DNA from: an uncultured Clostridia bacterium
Lineage (GTDB): Bacteria > Bacillota > Clostridia > Oscillospirales > CAG-272
Reading direction: 5' to 3'
Assembly: GCA_944381075.1 (NCBI GenBank)
Contig: CALWJT010000041.1
Location: forward strand, 1 to 38,935
Length of the DNA stretch: 38,935 bases
This document shows positions 8,564 to 15,739 of this stretch, one piece after another. Numbering within the stretch: position 1 is the first letter of the stretch; the number at the start of each line of letters is the position of its first letter. The translations under genes and the position numbers were made by a program. The notes under the pieces are model-generated. The model did no database searches, was not told the origin of the DNA, and worked only from the letters and a program-made list of their open reading frames with translations.

Positions 8564-8621
8564 AAAACGAATAGAGGATCCGAGGGGCGCTTTCCGCGCC
8601 CCGCCGTCCGATTCTCTATTC
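8564..8621 (-). terminator. Branched terminator of the flavoprotein-lipoprotein operon
   Basis: On the minus strand an outer 8-bp stem (GAATAGAG with CTCTATTC, 8614-8621 and 8569-8576) encloses an inner GGGGCGC/GCGCCCC stem (8584-8602), and GTTTTG follows. The outer arm includes the stop codon of the lipoprotein gene. The U-tract is short. Confidence 0.6.
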
Positions 8622-9245
8622 TGTGCAGCCGGAACCGTCAAGGCTCAGCGTCACCCGGACCGCGCCCTTGCCGGCACGAAGAAAATCCGCAAGCTCCGAG
8701 AGCGAAAGCCCCTCGAGCCGTCCAATGCGCGTATAGGACCAGCCGTTCCCGCCGTAAAACAGAACGATTCGATTCCCCTGATACAGGACGGCATCTCCGG
8801 GCTGCGCCTCGATGTACGTATCGGCACGCGGAAGCGAAAATTCCAGAGGCTCGCCGACCTTTTCAAACCCGCCGAAATCGTTTGCCGTATATGTGACCGC
8901 TCCCTCCCGCAGACGTTTTGCAAGAGCGGAAGCCGCGGCGTTTTTTTCTAACAGGAGCTTCGCTTCGATCCCGTCTATCGTGATGGTCAGTGTCACAGCA
9001 TCCTCCTGTCCTGTGCCGCCCGACGCCGCGGGCGGCTTTGTTTCCTGGGCCGGAGCAGACGTTTCATCGGCGTCCGGAGATCCCGCAGGACCGTTTCCGC
9101 CAGCCATCTCCATACCTTCCGGCCCTGTTGCCTGTGCGCTGTTCTCCGAGCGGGACGGGGTCGTCTCATACCCGTTTTGTACAGCACAGCCCGCCGCCAA
9201 AAGACAGCAAAGGACACACACGAGCCGCAAGCCGTACCTTTTCAT
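8616..9245 (-). CDS. Lipoprotein with a cyclophilin-like domain
   Basis: The 209-residue protein starts with a lipoprotein signal: MKRYG, a hydrophobic stretch, and LLAAGC with the lipid-acceptor cysteine at 20. A Ser/Pro/Ala/Glu-rich linker follows (about 25-90). The C-terminal domain (about 95-209) resembles the cyclophilin-like fold of the Cyclophil_like2 type, with TITIDGIEAKLLLE, FSLPRADTYIEAQPGDAVLY and VLFYGGNGWSYTRIG. These proteins lack proven prolyl isomerase activity. The ATG at 9245 was chosen because it gives the signal peptide; the frame is open further upstream but there it shadows the flavoprotein gene. It begins five bases after the flavoprotein stop, so the two are co-translated. 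Such lipoproteins often sit beside flavodoxin-type genes. Function is unknown. Confidence 0.8.
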   Translation of the reverse strand: MKRYGLRLVCVLCCLLAAGCAVQNGYETTPSRSENSAQATGPEGMEMAGGNGPAGSPDADETSAPAQETKPPAASGGTGQEDAVTLTITIDGIEAKLLLEKNAAASALAKRLREGAVTYTANDFGGFEKVGEPLEFSLPRADTYIEAQPGDAVLYQGNRIVLFYGGNGWSYTRIGRLEGLSLSELADFLRAGKGAVRVTLSLDGSGCTE

Positions 9246-9249
9246 GGCC

Positions 9250-9789
9250 TTATACACCTTCGCCCATCTGATAGGCAGTCCGCAGCGCGGAATTCCCTTC
9301 GATCGCGCCCGGTCCATCGACGCCGCCGCAAAAGACCGTTCCCGCAAGGCGCGCTCGCTCGAAGCAGTCCACCCAGCCCTGCATGCCCTTGACGCAACCT
9401 TCCACAGCGCTGACGTCCTCGTCCGCCGCCGTCGCAATGAGATAAACGTCACGGAACGCATAATCCGAAACGAAAAGCGGATTGCAGCGGTCGAGCAGGG
9501 TCTTCAGCTGTCCCGACAGCCCGTAGTAATAGACGGGCGTCGCAAATGCCACGACGTCCGCACGCCCGATCCTCTCCGCGATCTCGCTCGCGTCGTCATG
9601 GATCGCGCATTTCTGTGTTTTCTGACAAGCCATGCAGCCACGGCAAAAAGCGATGGATTTCTTCTTTAGGGAAATCGTCTCGACCGAATGCCCTGCCGCC
9701 TGTGCTCCCGCGGCGAACGCCTGCGCGAGCATATCCGAATTGCTGTTTGCCCGAAGGCTGCTCGTCACGACCAAAATTTTCTTGCTCAT
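9250..9789 (-). CDS. Iron-sulfur flavoprotein-like NAD(P)H-dependent FMN reductase
   Basis: This 179-residue protein has the flavodoxin-like fold. It starts ILVVTSSLRANSNSDML (phosphate-binding loop for FMN), and has ATPVYYYGLSGQLKTLLDR (about 83-101), a typical FMN-contact segment. A compact cysteine motif C49-x2-C52-x2-C55-x5-C61 matches that of archaeal and clostridial iron-sulfur flavoproteins (Isf), where it binds a 4Fe-4S cluster. This suggests a cytoplasmic electron-transfer or oxygen/quinone-detoxifying role. The ATG has GGGAGGA upstream. It is followed directly by a lipoprotein gene. No promoter is obvious, and transcription may come from the alpha/beta hydrolase gene 105 bases upstream. 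Confidence 0.85.
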   Translation of the reverse strand: MSKKILVVTSSLRANSNSDMLAQAFAAGAQAAGHSVETISLKKKSIAFCRGCMACQKTQKCAIHDDASEIAERIGRADVVAFATPVYYYGLSGQLKTLLDRCNPLFVSDYAFRDVYLIATAADEDVSAVEGCVKGMQGWVDCFERARLAGTVFCGGVDGPGAIEGNSALRTAYQMGEGV

Positions 9790-9843
9790 ATTTGTCCTCC
9801 CAGAATCTTACGTAAGTTCACGCCCGCAGCGGCGGGATGGCCT

Positions 9844-9895
9844 TCGCCGGATTTCGCAGAAATGCCGTCTCTGCTCTATCCGGCGATATTTTTTT
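9844..9895 (+). terminator. Terminator-like hairpin on the strand opposite to the genes
   Basis: TCGCCGGAT (9844-9852) pairs with ATCCGGCGA (9878-9886) and encloses a GCAGA/TCTGC stem. On the plus strand TATTTTTTT follows, but on the minus strand, where the genes are, there is no U-tract. The T-run overlaps the stop codon of the alpha/beta hydrolase gene. Confidence 0.5.
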
Positions 9896-10850
9896 ATTGA
9901 TTCGCCGCCGCGCGCAGGAACGCTTCGATCTTATCAAACGGGATCTTCGACACGTCGTCGTATAGATCGATATGGATGGCCCCCGGCACGACGTACAGCT
10001 CCTTTGGCTGCTTCGCCTCGCGGTACGCATATTCTGAAAACCACTTGGAGTGCGCATTTTCCCCAATCAAAAACAGAATCGGACGGGGCGAGATCTCATC
10101 GATATGCGACGCCAGCGGATAATTCATAAACGCCATGCTGCTTGTCACCGTAAAGTTCCCGCGGGCGCGCGGATGATGGCCGCGGCGTGTCGCATAGAAC
10201 GTGAACCATTCGCGGTCCACGCCCGTGATCTCGGCCGGGACCTCGTCATAGGGCACCTCCGGAAAGGCGGGAACATATTCCGGTGCGCCCGCGTCGACGT
10301 CCCGCCATCTCTGCGCGGCAAGCGCATCAAGCGCCGCACCCCGCTCCTCCGGCGTCATGGAGTCCTCCCAGCCCCGCGCCTGTACACGGGAAATATCATA
10401 CATGCTCGCGGTAACGACCGCCCGGATCCGCCTGTCCGTCTGCGCCGCGGAAATCGCAAAGCCCCCGCTGCCGCAGATGCCGAGCGCGGAAATTTGCGTC
10501 CTGTCTACATAAGGCAGCGTGCCGAGGAAGTCCACGCCGGCGGAGAAATCCTCCGAAAAAATTTCGGGGGACGACGTATGCCTCGGCTCCCCGCCGCTCT
10601 CGCCCCCAAAGGAAGGGTCAAACGTCAGCGCGACAAAGCCGCGCGCGGCAAGCTCCCCCGCATAAACGCAGGGGCCCTGTTCCTTGACGCCTCCGTACGG
10701 CGCGCCGATAACAATCGCCGCATGACGCGCCGTGCGGTCCATGTCCTTGGCCGTATACAAATCGCCCGCGAGCAGGATGCCAAAGCGGTTTCTGTATCTG
10801 ACATGTGTTCTTTCCACCCGTGGGTCAAGCGGTGCAATATATCGTTCCAT
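9894..10850 (-). CDS. Alpha/beta hydrolase of the YcjY/dienelactone-hydrolase-like type
   Basis: The protein has 318 residues. Visible elements are the oxyanion region IVIGAPYGGVKEQGP (46-60), FDPSFGGESGG (78-87), the nucleophile elbow ALGICGSGGFA (122-132), LFLIGENAHS and a final histidine in PGAIHIDLYD. The elbow reads G124-I-C126-G-S128, so the nucleophile could be Cys126, as in dienelactone hydrolase and YcjY-like proteins, or Ser128 if read C-x-S-x-G. I favour Cys126. No signal peptide is present. AAGGAGA precedes the ATG. The gene has its own promoter and a long structured leader. The substrate is unknown; an ester or lactone is likely. Confidence 0.82.
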   Translation of the reverse strand: MERYIAPLDPRVERTHVRYRNRFGILLAGDLYTAKDMDRTARHAAIVIGAPYGGVKEQGPCVYAGELAARGFVALTFDPSFGGESGGEPRHTSSPEIFSEDFSAGVDFLGTLPYVDRTQISALGICGSGGFAISAAQTDRRIRAVVTASMYDISRVQARGWEDSMTPEERGAALDALAAQRWRDVDAGAPEYVPAFPEVPYDEVPAEITGVDREWFTFYATRRGHHPRARGNFTVTSSMAFMNYPLASHIDEISPRPILFLIGENAHSKWFSEYAYREAKQPKELYVVPGAIHIDLYDDVSKIPFDKIEAFLRAAANQ

Positions 10851-11013
10851 ATCTGCTCTCCTTTTTCCGGGACCTGTCCCGAAATGAAAAATTGAAGGAA
10901 AAACTTCCCAAGGCCCGACAGCAAGTCCTGTCTCCTCTGAAGCTCAGACCGCGGCAGGACGCCGCGTGCGGCGCCGCACGCGGGCCGCAGCCGTTTCCTG
11001 CCGGACCGTTTCC
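10851..11013 (-). promoter_or_regulatory. Structured 5' leader of the alpha/beta hydrolase gene
   Basis: About 160 bases separate the predicted start site from the ATG. The leader holds a perfect 18-bp palindrome, GCGTGCGGCGCCGCACGC (10964-10981), nested in a longer arm pair (CGGCAGGA with TCCTGCCG, about 10953-11003). A second palindrome, CGGGACCTGTCCCG (10868-10881), lies directly upstream of the ribosome site. No U-tract follows the large hairpin, and no known riboswitch class was recognised. Confidence 0.5.
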
Positions 11014-11019
11014 AAGAGC

Positions 11020-11048
11020 AGTATAGCATTTCCTCATTATAATAGCAA
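11020..11048 (-). promoter_or_regulatory. Probable promoter of the alpha/beta hydrolase gene
   Basis: On the minus strand TTGCTA (11043-11048) and TATACT (11020-11025) are 17 bases apart, with TGC before the -10. The -35 is only a partial match. Confidence 0.5.
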
Positions 11049-11075
11049 ATACTTATTTCCTATGGATTATTATGC

Positions 11076-11121
11076 AAAAAAAGAATGGAGCGGAACAGAT
11101 CTCGGTCTGTCCCGCTCCATT
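11076..11121 (-). terminator. Intrinsic terminator of the GH4 gene
   Basis: On the minus strand AATGGAGCGG pairs with CCGCTCCATT, extended by ACAGA/TCTGT inside one mismatch (11084-11121), and C followed by seven T residues follows (11076-11082). It lies 55 bases after the GH4 stop. Confidence 0.92.
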
Positions 11122-11175
11122 CCGGAGAGCCGTCTGCCTGCAGTCTGCGGCGTTAGGCATGCGGACGCACGCCTT

Positions 11176-12477
11176 TTACGAATAGAACTGCGGCAGGCTG
11201 TCCCGGTTCGCCTCGAACATCTCCTGCGTCATGCGGCGGATCTCGGAAAGGCTGCATACCGCCGCGGTGAGCGGATCGTTTAAGATCGCATGATAAATCG
11301 TTTCCCGATCGCCGGCAAGACAGCCCTCGACGGCCAGCTCCTCGCACTGTGCGTTCACCGTATTCAGCGCGGCAAGCTGACGCGGGAGCGCGCCGACCTG
11401 CATCGGCTGAAGGCCGGCCCGCGAGGCAAGGAACGGCACTTCCACAATAACATCCCACGGCAGATTGGCGATAAGGCCATGATTGCGGACGTTCCCATTG
11501 AACTCGAACAGCTCCCCATCGCCAAGCACTGCATTGAGGATGTAGGCGGCGTACTCCTGCCCGCGCTTCAAATCCACGCTGTCCTGCGCTAAGATCTCCT
11601 CCATTTCACGGCCGCGCGCGGCGGTCCGCTCCGTAATGGTGCGCACGGAGCTTGCATAGGAATCCGGCGCATACCGTTCGATCAGGTCCTCCCGCTTGCG
11701 GAACCATGCGTTGTATTCGGAATTGTGCCCGCTCGATTCGGTGACAAAATATCCGAGCGCGCGCAGCATCTCCACGCGCACAGCCTCCGCTCTGTAGTTT
11801 TCCGGTTTCTGTGCCGCCTCTCGGATCCTCGGATAGGCATCCTCGCCGTCTACCTTGAATTCGAGGAAAAACGCCTGATGATTGATGCCTGCGCATTTGT
11901 AGGAAACGTGATTGATATAAGTTCCAATCCATTTTGCCAGCATCTGCGCCGTTCCCTGCACGCTGTGGCAAAGGCCCGTCGCCCTCACGCCGAGATGCAG
12001 AAGGTAGCTCGTCACCATGCACATGGGATTGCTGTAATTGAGGACAAGCGCCTGCGGACAGAGCTCGACGATATCCCGTGCGATGGCGGCAAGCGCCGGC
12101 GCGCTGCGCAGGAAACGGAAAATGCCGGAGGGTCCCCGCGTGTCGCCGATCACGACATCGACGCCGTATTTTTTCGGGATCGTAAGATCTTTTTCCCACG
12201 CGGCGACCGTCGTGTCATTGCGGATGGTGATCAGCACCGCATCCGCCCCCTTGAGCGCGGCCCTGCGGTCCAGCGTAGACTCCACGGTCGCCGGATATCC
12301 GCCCTGAACAATGATTTTTCGTATGATTTTTTCAGCGGCATACATGTAAGCCTCTCCCGCCGGAATGTCGACCAGCACGATATGGGAGTCCGCAAGTGCG
12401 GGATAGGTTAGGATATCCCGGCTGATGGCACGGGTAAAATTCCAGCTGCCGGCGCCGATAATGACGATTTTTTTCAT
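11176..12477 (-). CDS. GH4 family glycosidase, alpha-galactosidase (MelA)-like
   Basis: The 433-residue protein starts with a Rossmann loop, KKIVIIGAGSWNFTR, for NAD. GDTRGPSGIFRF (111-122), NYSNPM (147-152), GLCHSVQGT (168-176) with the metal-binding Cys170 and His171, and CAGINHQAF (195-203) match GH4 enzymes, which cleave by an oxidation-elimination route using NAD and Mn2+. CHSVQGT plus CAGINH is closest to alpha-galactosidases of the MelA type, though alpha-glucosidase or alpha-galacturonidase activity cannot be excluded. The ATG at 12477 has GGAGG upstream; an in-frame start at 12543 lies inside the promoter. It is divergent from an AraC-family gene, which probably controls it. Confidence 0.88.
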   Translation of the reverse strand: MKKIVIIGAGSWNFTRAISRDILTYPALADSHIVLVDIPAGEAYMYAAEKIIRKIIVQGGYPATVESTLDRRAALKGADAVLITIRNDTTVAAWEKDLTIPKKYGVDVVIGDTRGPSGIFRFLRSAPALAAIARDIVELCPQALVLNYSNPMCMVTSYLLHLGVRATGLCHSVQGTAQMLAKWIGTYINHVSYKCAGINHQAFFLEFKVDGEDAYPRIREAAQKPENYRAEAVRVEMLRALGYFVTESSGHNSEYNAWFRKREDLIERYAPDSYASSVRTITERTAARGREMEEILAQDSVDLKRGQEYAAYILNAVLGDGELFEFNGNVRNHGLIANLPWDVIVEVPFLASRAGLQPMQVGALPRQLAALNTVNAQCEELAVEGCLAGDRETIYHAILNDPLTAAVCSLSEIRRMTQEMFEANRDSLPQFYS

Positions 12478-12514
12478 AAACGACCTCCGAAATGGATCAG
12501 AATCTATTTTCTTC

Positions 12515-12543
12515 ATTTTACGACAATCATAAGCCCTTTTCAA
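12515..12543 (-). promoter_or_regulatory. Promoter of the GH4 gene
   Basis: On the minus strand TTGAAA (12538-12543) and TAAAAT (12515-12520) are 17 bases apart, 38 bases before the ATG. Confidence 0.7.
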
Positions 12544-12555
12544 TGATGGATATGG

Positions 12556-12569
12556 ACAAAAATTTTTGT
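12556..12569. promoter_or_regulatory. Perfect palindrome between the two divergent -35 boxes, candidate operator
   Basis: ACAAAAATTTTTGT is a perfect 14-bp palindrome. It lies 12 bp from the -35 of the GH4 promoter and 4 bp from the -35 of the AraC-type gene. The position suits a shared activator or repressor site, though AraC proteins more often use direct repeats. Confidence 0.5.
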
Positions 12570-12573
12570 TTTA

Positions 12574-12602
12574 TTGACATTTCATCGCACATATGATAGG
12601 AT
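12574..12602 (+). promoter_or_regulatory. Promoter of the AraC-family regulator
   Basis: TTGACA (12574-12579) and TAGGAT (12597-12602) are 17 bases apart, with a short leader before the ATG at 12631. Confidence 0.65.
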
Positions 12603-12630
12603 AAAATCACCCTGTTCGGAGGATGACGCT

Positions 12631-13458
12631 ATGGCGATGTGTGATCTTTACAACGAAAATCTTTATTTGAATCTTTTAGAGCACGACCGCTGCGGCTATA
12701 TCGTGCAAATCGGGCGGGTCGTCCCCCGTCCCGGCTATGCCCAGCACAAGCGCGGGCTGGGACGCCATCTCATCGATTATGTCGTGCGCGGACGGGGATA
12801 CGTGACCTGCCGCGGCAAGACCTATCCGGTAGGAGAGGGCGACCTCATCTATCTAAGAAAGGGGATCGACGTCGATTACGGAACCGACAAAGCCGAGCCC
12901 TACGAAAAGCTTTGGCTGAGCGCCGACGGCCCGCTCATCGATGCCTTTGCCGAATGCTATCTCGCGGGAGAAGAGATGGTCATCCGAAAAGGAAGCGGCG
13001 AGCCGTTTCAAAAGCTCATGGAAATTTTATCCTCTGACAATGGCGGCGGCAAGCAGCAGTCCATGCATGTGATGCTGGATCTTTTTATGTCGCTTGGCAG
13101 GCATTCGGAACAAGACGTGTCCGGCAGGGGCGAGCACACGGGACTTGCACCGAAGCTCAGGCACTATATCGACACTCATATCGCCGAGCGGTTCACGCTT
13201 GACGATTTGGCGGAGCGCTTTCATCTGTCCAAGCGGCAGCTCATCCGCATTTTCAAAGCAAAATACGGCGAGACCCCCGGCGCCTATCACTGCCGGACCC
13301 GTCTTGTCGCAGCCTCGCGCTATCTCGCGGAGACCGAATGCACCGTCGGGGAGGTCGCCGCGCGGCTCGGCTACTGCGACCAGAGCTTTTTTTCCACCGC
13401 ATTCAAAAAGCAATTTGGAATGTATCCGCTTGCCTGGCGGGCGAAAAACACCATATAA
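12631..13458 (+). CDS. AraC-family transcriptional regulator
   Basis: The 275-residue protein has an N-terminal cupin-type sugar-sensing half (about 10-150; GYVTCRGKTYPVGEGDLIYL is the conserved strand-turn region) and a C-terminal double helix-turn-helix (about 180-275), with FTLDDLAERFHLSKRQLIRIFK as the first helix-turn-helix and VGEVAARLGYCDQSFFSTAFKK as the second. The ATG at 12631 lies nine bases from GGAGG. It is divergent from the GH4 glycosidase, so it most likely activates that gene in response to its sugar. A strong 20-bp hairpin lies downstream. Confidence 0.93.
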   Translation: MAMCDLYNENLYLNLLEHDRCGYIVQIGRVVPRPGYAQHKRGLGRHLIDYVVRGRGYVTCRGKTYPVGEGDLIYLRKGIDVDYGTDKAEPYEKLWLSADGPLIDAFAECYLAGEEMVIRKGSGEPFQKLMEILSSDNGGGKQQSMHVMLDLFMSLGRHSEQDVSGRGEHTGLAPKLRHYIDTHIAERFTLDDLAERFHLSKRQLIRIFKAKYGETPGAYHCRTRLVAASRYLAETECTVGEVAARLGYCDQSFFSTAFKKQFGMYPLAWRAKNTI

Positions 13459-13550
13459 CAGACCCGGCCCCTCCCACATCCATCGGAGCCGTTCGGGACA
13501 CGGGACAGGGCTCCCGCCGCCTATAAAATCGTCTGAGCGACGGACAGCAT

Positions 13551-13600
13551 GGCGCAGCGGAAGTCCCGCATGTCCTTGCGGGACTTCCGCTGCGCCTTTG
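13551..13600 (+). terminator. 20-bp hairpin after the AraC-type gene
   Basis: GGCGCAGCGGAAGTCCCGCA (13551-13570) pairs perfectly with 13577-13596 across a 6-base loop. Only TTT follows, so it may act as a stem-dependent terminator or as an RNA-stabilising structure. Confidence 0.5.
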
Positions 13601-13663
13601 AAATGCGTGCGGCCAAACGGCACACCGGCCGTTCATACTCCTTGGAAGCGAAAAAAGGAACAT

Positions 13664-13703
13664 AAAGCGGGGAGGCGGACGCCTCCCCGCTTTGCATTTT
13701 AAA
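13664..13703. terminator. 13-bp hairpin, probable bidirectional terminator
   Basis: AAAGCGGGGAGGC (13664-13676) pairs perfectly with GCCTCCCCGCTTT (13681-13693) across four bases. The plus strand continues TTTGCATTTT. On the minus strand CTTTATG and then CCTTTTTT follow, so it could end both the AraC-type transcript and the asnB transcript. Confidence 0.7.
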
Positions 13704-13826
13704 CACGGAAGGCCGGAACAGATCTCTCCCCTTCCAAAGCAAATGCCGCCGCGCTCGCGCCCTCTGCTTTGTCCGTTCCGCGCGGAACCTTTTTACAAGA
13801 ACCGCCGAAAAGCTCCCCGCAGGCTC

Positions 13827-15410
13827 TCACACCCCGCTCGCGCCGTAGTTGGAAAGCACGCGCGCCGACGGATCGTCGACGTCGCAGCCCTTCCACGACC
13901 GGTTCGGCATCCAGAAGTCCTTCACCATTTCCGCCTGTCCGGGATAGAATTTTTCAAAAAGCTCACGGTAAAGAAGCGATTCCTTGGTAAACGGCATGGC
14001 AAAGGAATATTTTTTGCGTTTTTTCTCAAATTCCGCATCGGAATAGACCTCCTCGGCATACGCCTTGAGGTCGTCCACCATCGAATGGCCGACCGCGTCC
14101 GAAAACGCGGCCTTTTCCCGCATCAAAAGCGACTGCGGAAGATAGTCCCCCTCAAAAGCGCGGCGCAGCAGATATTTTCCCTTTCCGTAGACGTTCCTTT
14201 TCTTGGCGGGATCGATGCTCATCACATATTTGACGAAATCGAGGTCGGCAAACGGCACGCGCGCTTCCAGCGAGTTTGCGGAAATACAGCGGTCGGCGCG
14301 CAGCACGTCATACATATAAAGCTCGCGGACCCGTTTTTCCGCCTCCTGCTGAAATGCCTGCGCAGACGGGGCAAAGTCGGTATATTTATACCCGAAAAGC
14401 TCGTCAGAGACCTCCCCCGTCAAAAGCACCCGGATATCCGTCGTCCGATGGATCGCCCGGCAAAGCAGATACATGCCGATGCTGGCGCGGATGGTCGTGA
14501 TGTCATAGGTGCCGAGGACCGATATCACCTCCGGCAGCACCTCCAGCACTTCGCTTTTTGTGATATAGATCTCCGTGTGAACGGAGCCTATCGCATCCGC
14601 CGCCTGTTTTGCGTATTTCAGATCGATAGCGTCGGTGTCCATCCCGACGGCAAAAGTGCGGATCGGCGTTTTCATCCGCTTTGCGGCGATTGCGCATACC
14701 AGAGAGGAATCCAGTCCCCCGCTGAGCAGGAATCCGAGCGGCGCATCGGAATCGAGCCTCTTTTCCACGGCTCTTGTGAGCTTTTCACGGATGTTCCGGC
14801 ATATCGTGTCAAGGTCGTCATAGCAGACACGCTCGACCCGTGCGGCATCCCGATAGCATACAAAGCGTTCTCCGTCATAATAATGGCCGGGCGGGAACGG
14901 CAGGATCTTTTTGCAAATCGGCACAAGATTTTTCGCCTCCGAAGCAAAAATGATGTCCGCCCCGTCGGTATATCCGTAAAAAAGCGGACGGATCCCAATC
15001 GGGTCCCTTGCGGCGAGCAGCTTTCCCTTCCTGCCGTCATAGAGGATCATCGCAAACTCCGCATCGAGCATACCGAACATCGCCGTGCCGTACCGGTGAT
15101 ACAGCGGCAGAAGGATTTCACAGTCCGAGCCGGACCGGAACACTTCGCCCTTGGCGGCAAGCGCTTCCCTGATCGGACGGAAGCCGTAGATTTCCCCGTT
15201 GCAGACGACGGCGTCCCCCTCCGACAGGAACGGCTGCATGCCCTCTTCGCTCAGTCCCATGATGGCAAGCCTGTGGAATCCGAGCCAGCCGCCCTGCGGC
15301 AGGGGCAGGATTCTCGAGCTGTCCGGCCCGCGCGAGACTGTTTTCTCAAAGCCCTCCTTGAATTTTTCAAGAGAAAGTCCGCTCCCGACAAAACCCATAA
15401 TCGAACACAT
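13827..15410 (-). CDS. asnB: AsnB, glutamine-hydrolysing asparagine synthetase
   Basis: This enzyme makes asparagine from aspartate, ATP and the amide of glutamine. The start at 15410 was chosen because processing must expose Cys2 (MCSIMGF), the glutaminase nucleophile, and AAAGGAG is just upstream; an ATG at 15443 is in frame but would bury the Cys. The glutaminase domain (1-200) shows RGPD (27-30), HRLAI (46-50), CNGEIY (70-75) and GSDCE (94-98). The synthetase domain has the ATP loop SGGLDSS (230-236). The 527-residue length is normal for the B type. It is preceded by a T-box leader with an Asn specifier, and lies on the glnA strand, so it probably uses glutamine made by its neighbour. Confidence 0.96.
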   Translation of the reverse strand: MCSIMGFVGSGLSLEKFKEGFEKTVSRGPDSSRILPLPQGGWLGFHRLAIMGLSEEGMQPFLSEGDAVVCNGEIYGFRPIREALAAKGEVFRSGSDCEILLPLYHRYGTAMFGMLDAEFAMILYDGRKGKLLAARDPIGIRPLFYGYTDGADIIFASEAKNLVPICKKILPFPPGHYYDGERFVCYRDAARVERVCYDDLDTICRNIREKLTRAVEKRLDSDAPLGFLLSGGLDSSLVCAIAAKRMKTPIRTFAVGMDTDAIDLKYAKQAADAIGSVHTEIYITKSEVLEVLPEVISVLGTYDITTIRASIGMYLLCRAIHRTTDIRVLLTGEVSDELFGYKYTDFAPSAQAFQQEAEKRVRELYMYDVLRADRCISANSLEARVPFADLDFVKYVMSIDPAKKRNVYGKGKYLLRRAFEGDYLPQSLLMREKAAFSDAVGHSMVDDLKAYAEEVYSDAEFEKKRKKYSFAMPFTKESLLYRELFEKFYPGQAEMVKDFWMPNRSWKGCDVDDPSARVLSNYGASGV

Positions 15411-15464
15411 AACGTACTCCTTTCCGGCAAGTGTGCCGTACAAAATAGAAGATCATTTTAGGAT

Positions 15465-15722
15465 AAAAAGACAGCCGCTCCTCCCATATCCATAGGAATA
15501 GGACGAGCGGCTGTACCCGTGGTGCCACCTATTTTGCTTCTCACAGGGATTCTGACAAATCCCCGCCGGTGTAACGTCCGGCCTACGGCGCCCATACTTG
15601 CCGCTTTCACGGCTTTCCGTTTGCAGCTTCGGAGTGTTCGTTCGCGGGACCTGCCGTGCGGCTCTCACCGTCCCGCACTCGCTTGGCGGCGGGGCTCCCG
15701 TTACTTTTCTCCGTCATCGCTT
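15465..15722 (-). promoter_or_regulatory. T-box leader with Asn (AAC) specifier, upstream of asnB
   Basis: On the minus strand the leader opens with AAAGCGATGACGG (same start as the tyrS T-box). The specifier loop reads CG-AAC-ACTCCGAAGC, which aligns with the tyrS loop, so AAC (15636-15638) is the specifier for tRNA-Asn. The T-box proper is AGGTGGCACCACGGG (15516-15530). The terminator follows: ACAGCCGCTC with GAGCGGCTGT (15471-15514), then C and TTTTT. Uncharged tRNA-Asn would pair with both sites and stop the terminator from forming. The leader begins only about 20 bases after glnA stops, and no promoter was seen for it. Confidence 0.92.
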
Positions 15723-15739
15723 TTGAATTGGATTTTGCT

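Larger units (their letters stand above)
13459..13826 (+). other. Intergenic region with several hairpins between convergent genes
   Basis: No credible gene was found between the AraC-type gene and asnB. The stretch holds three strong inverted repeats: 13551-13596, 13664-13693 and the palindrome GTTCCGCGCGGAAC (13775-13788), which is followed by CTTTTTAC on the plus strand. Confidence 0.6.

Noticed and set aside
13692-15461. Plus-strand open frame of 589 codons across asnB
   Set aside because: It is a GC-driven shadow antisense to a secure asnB.
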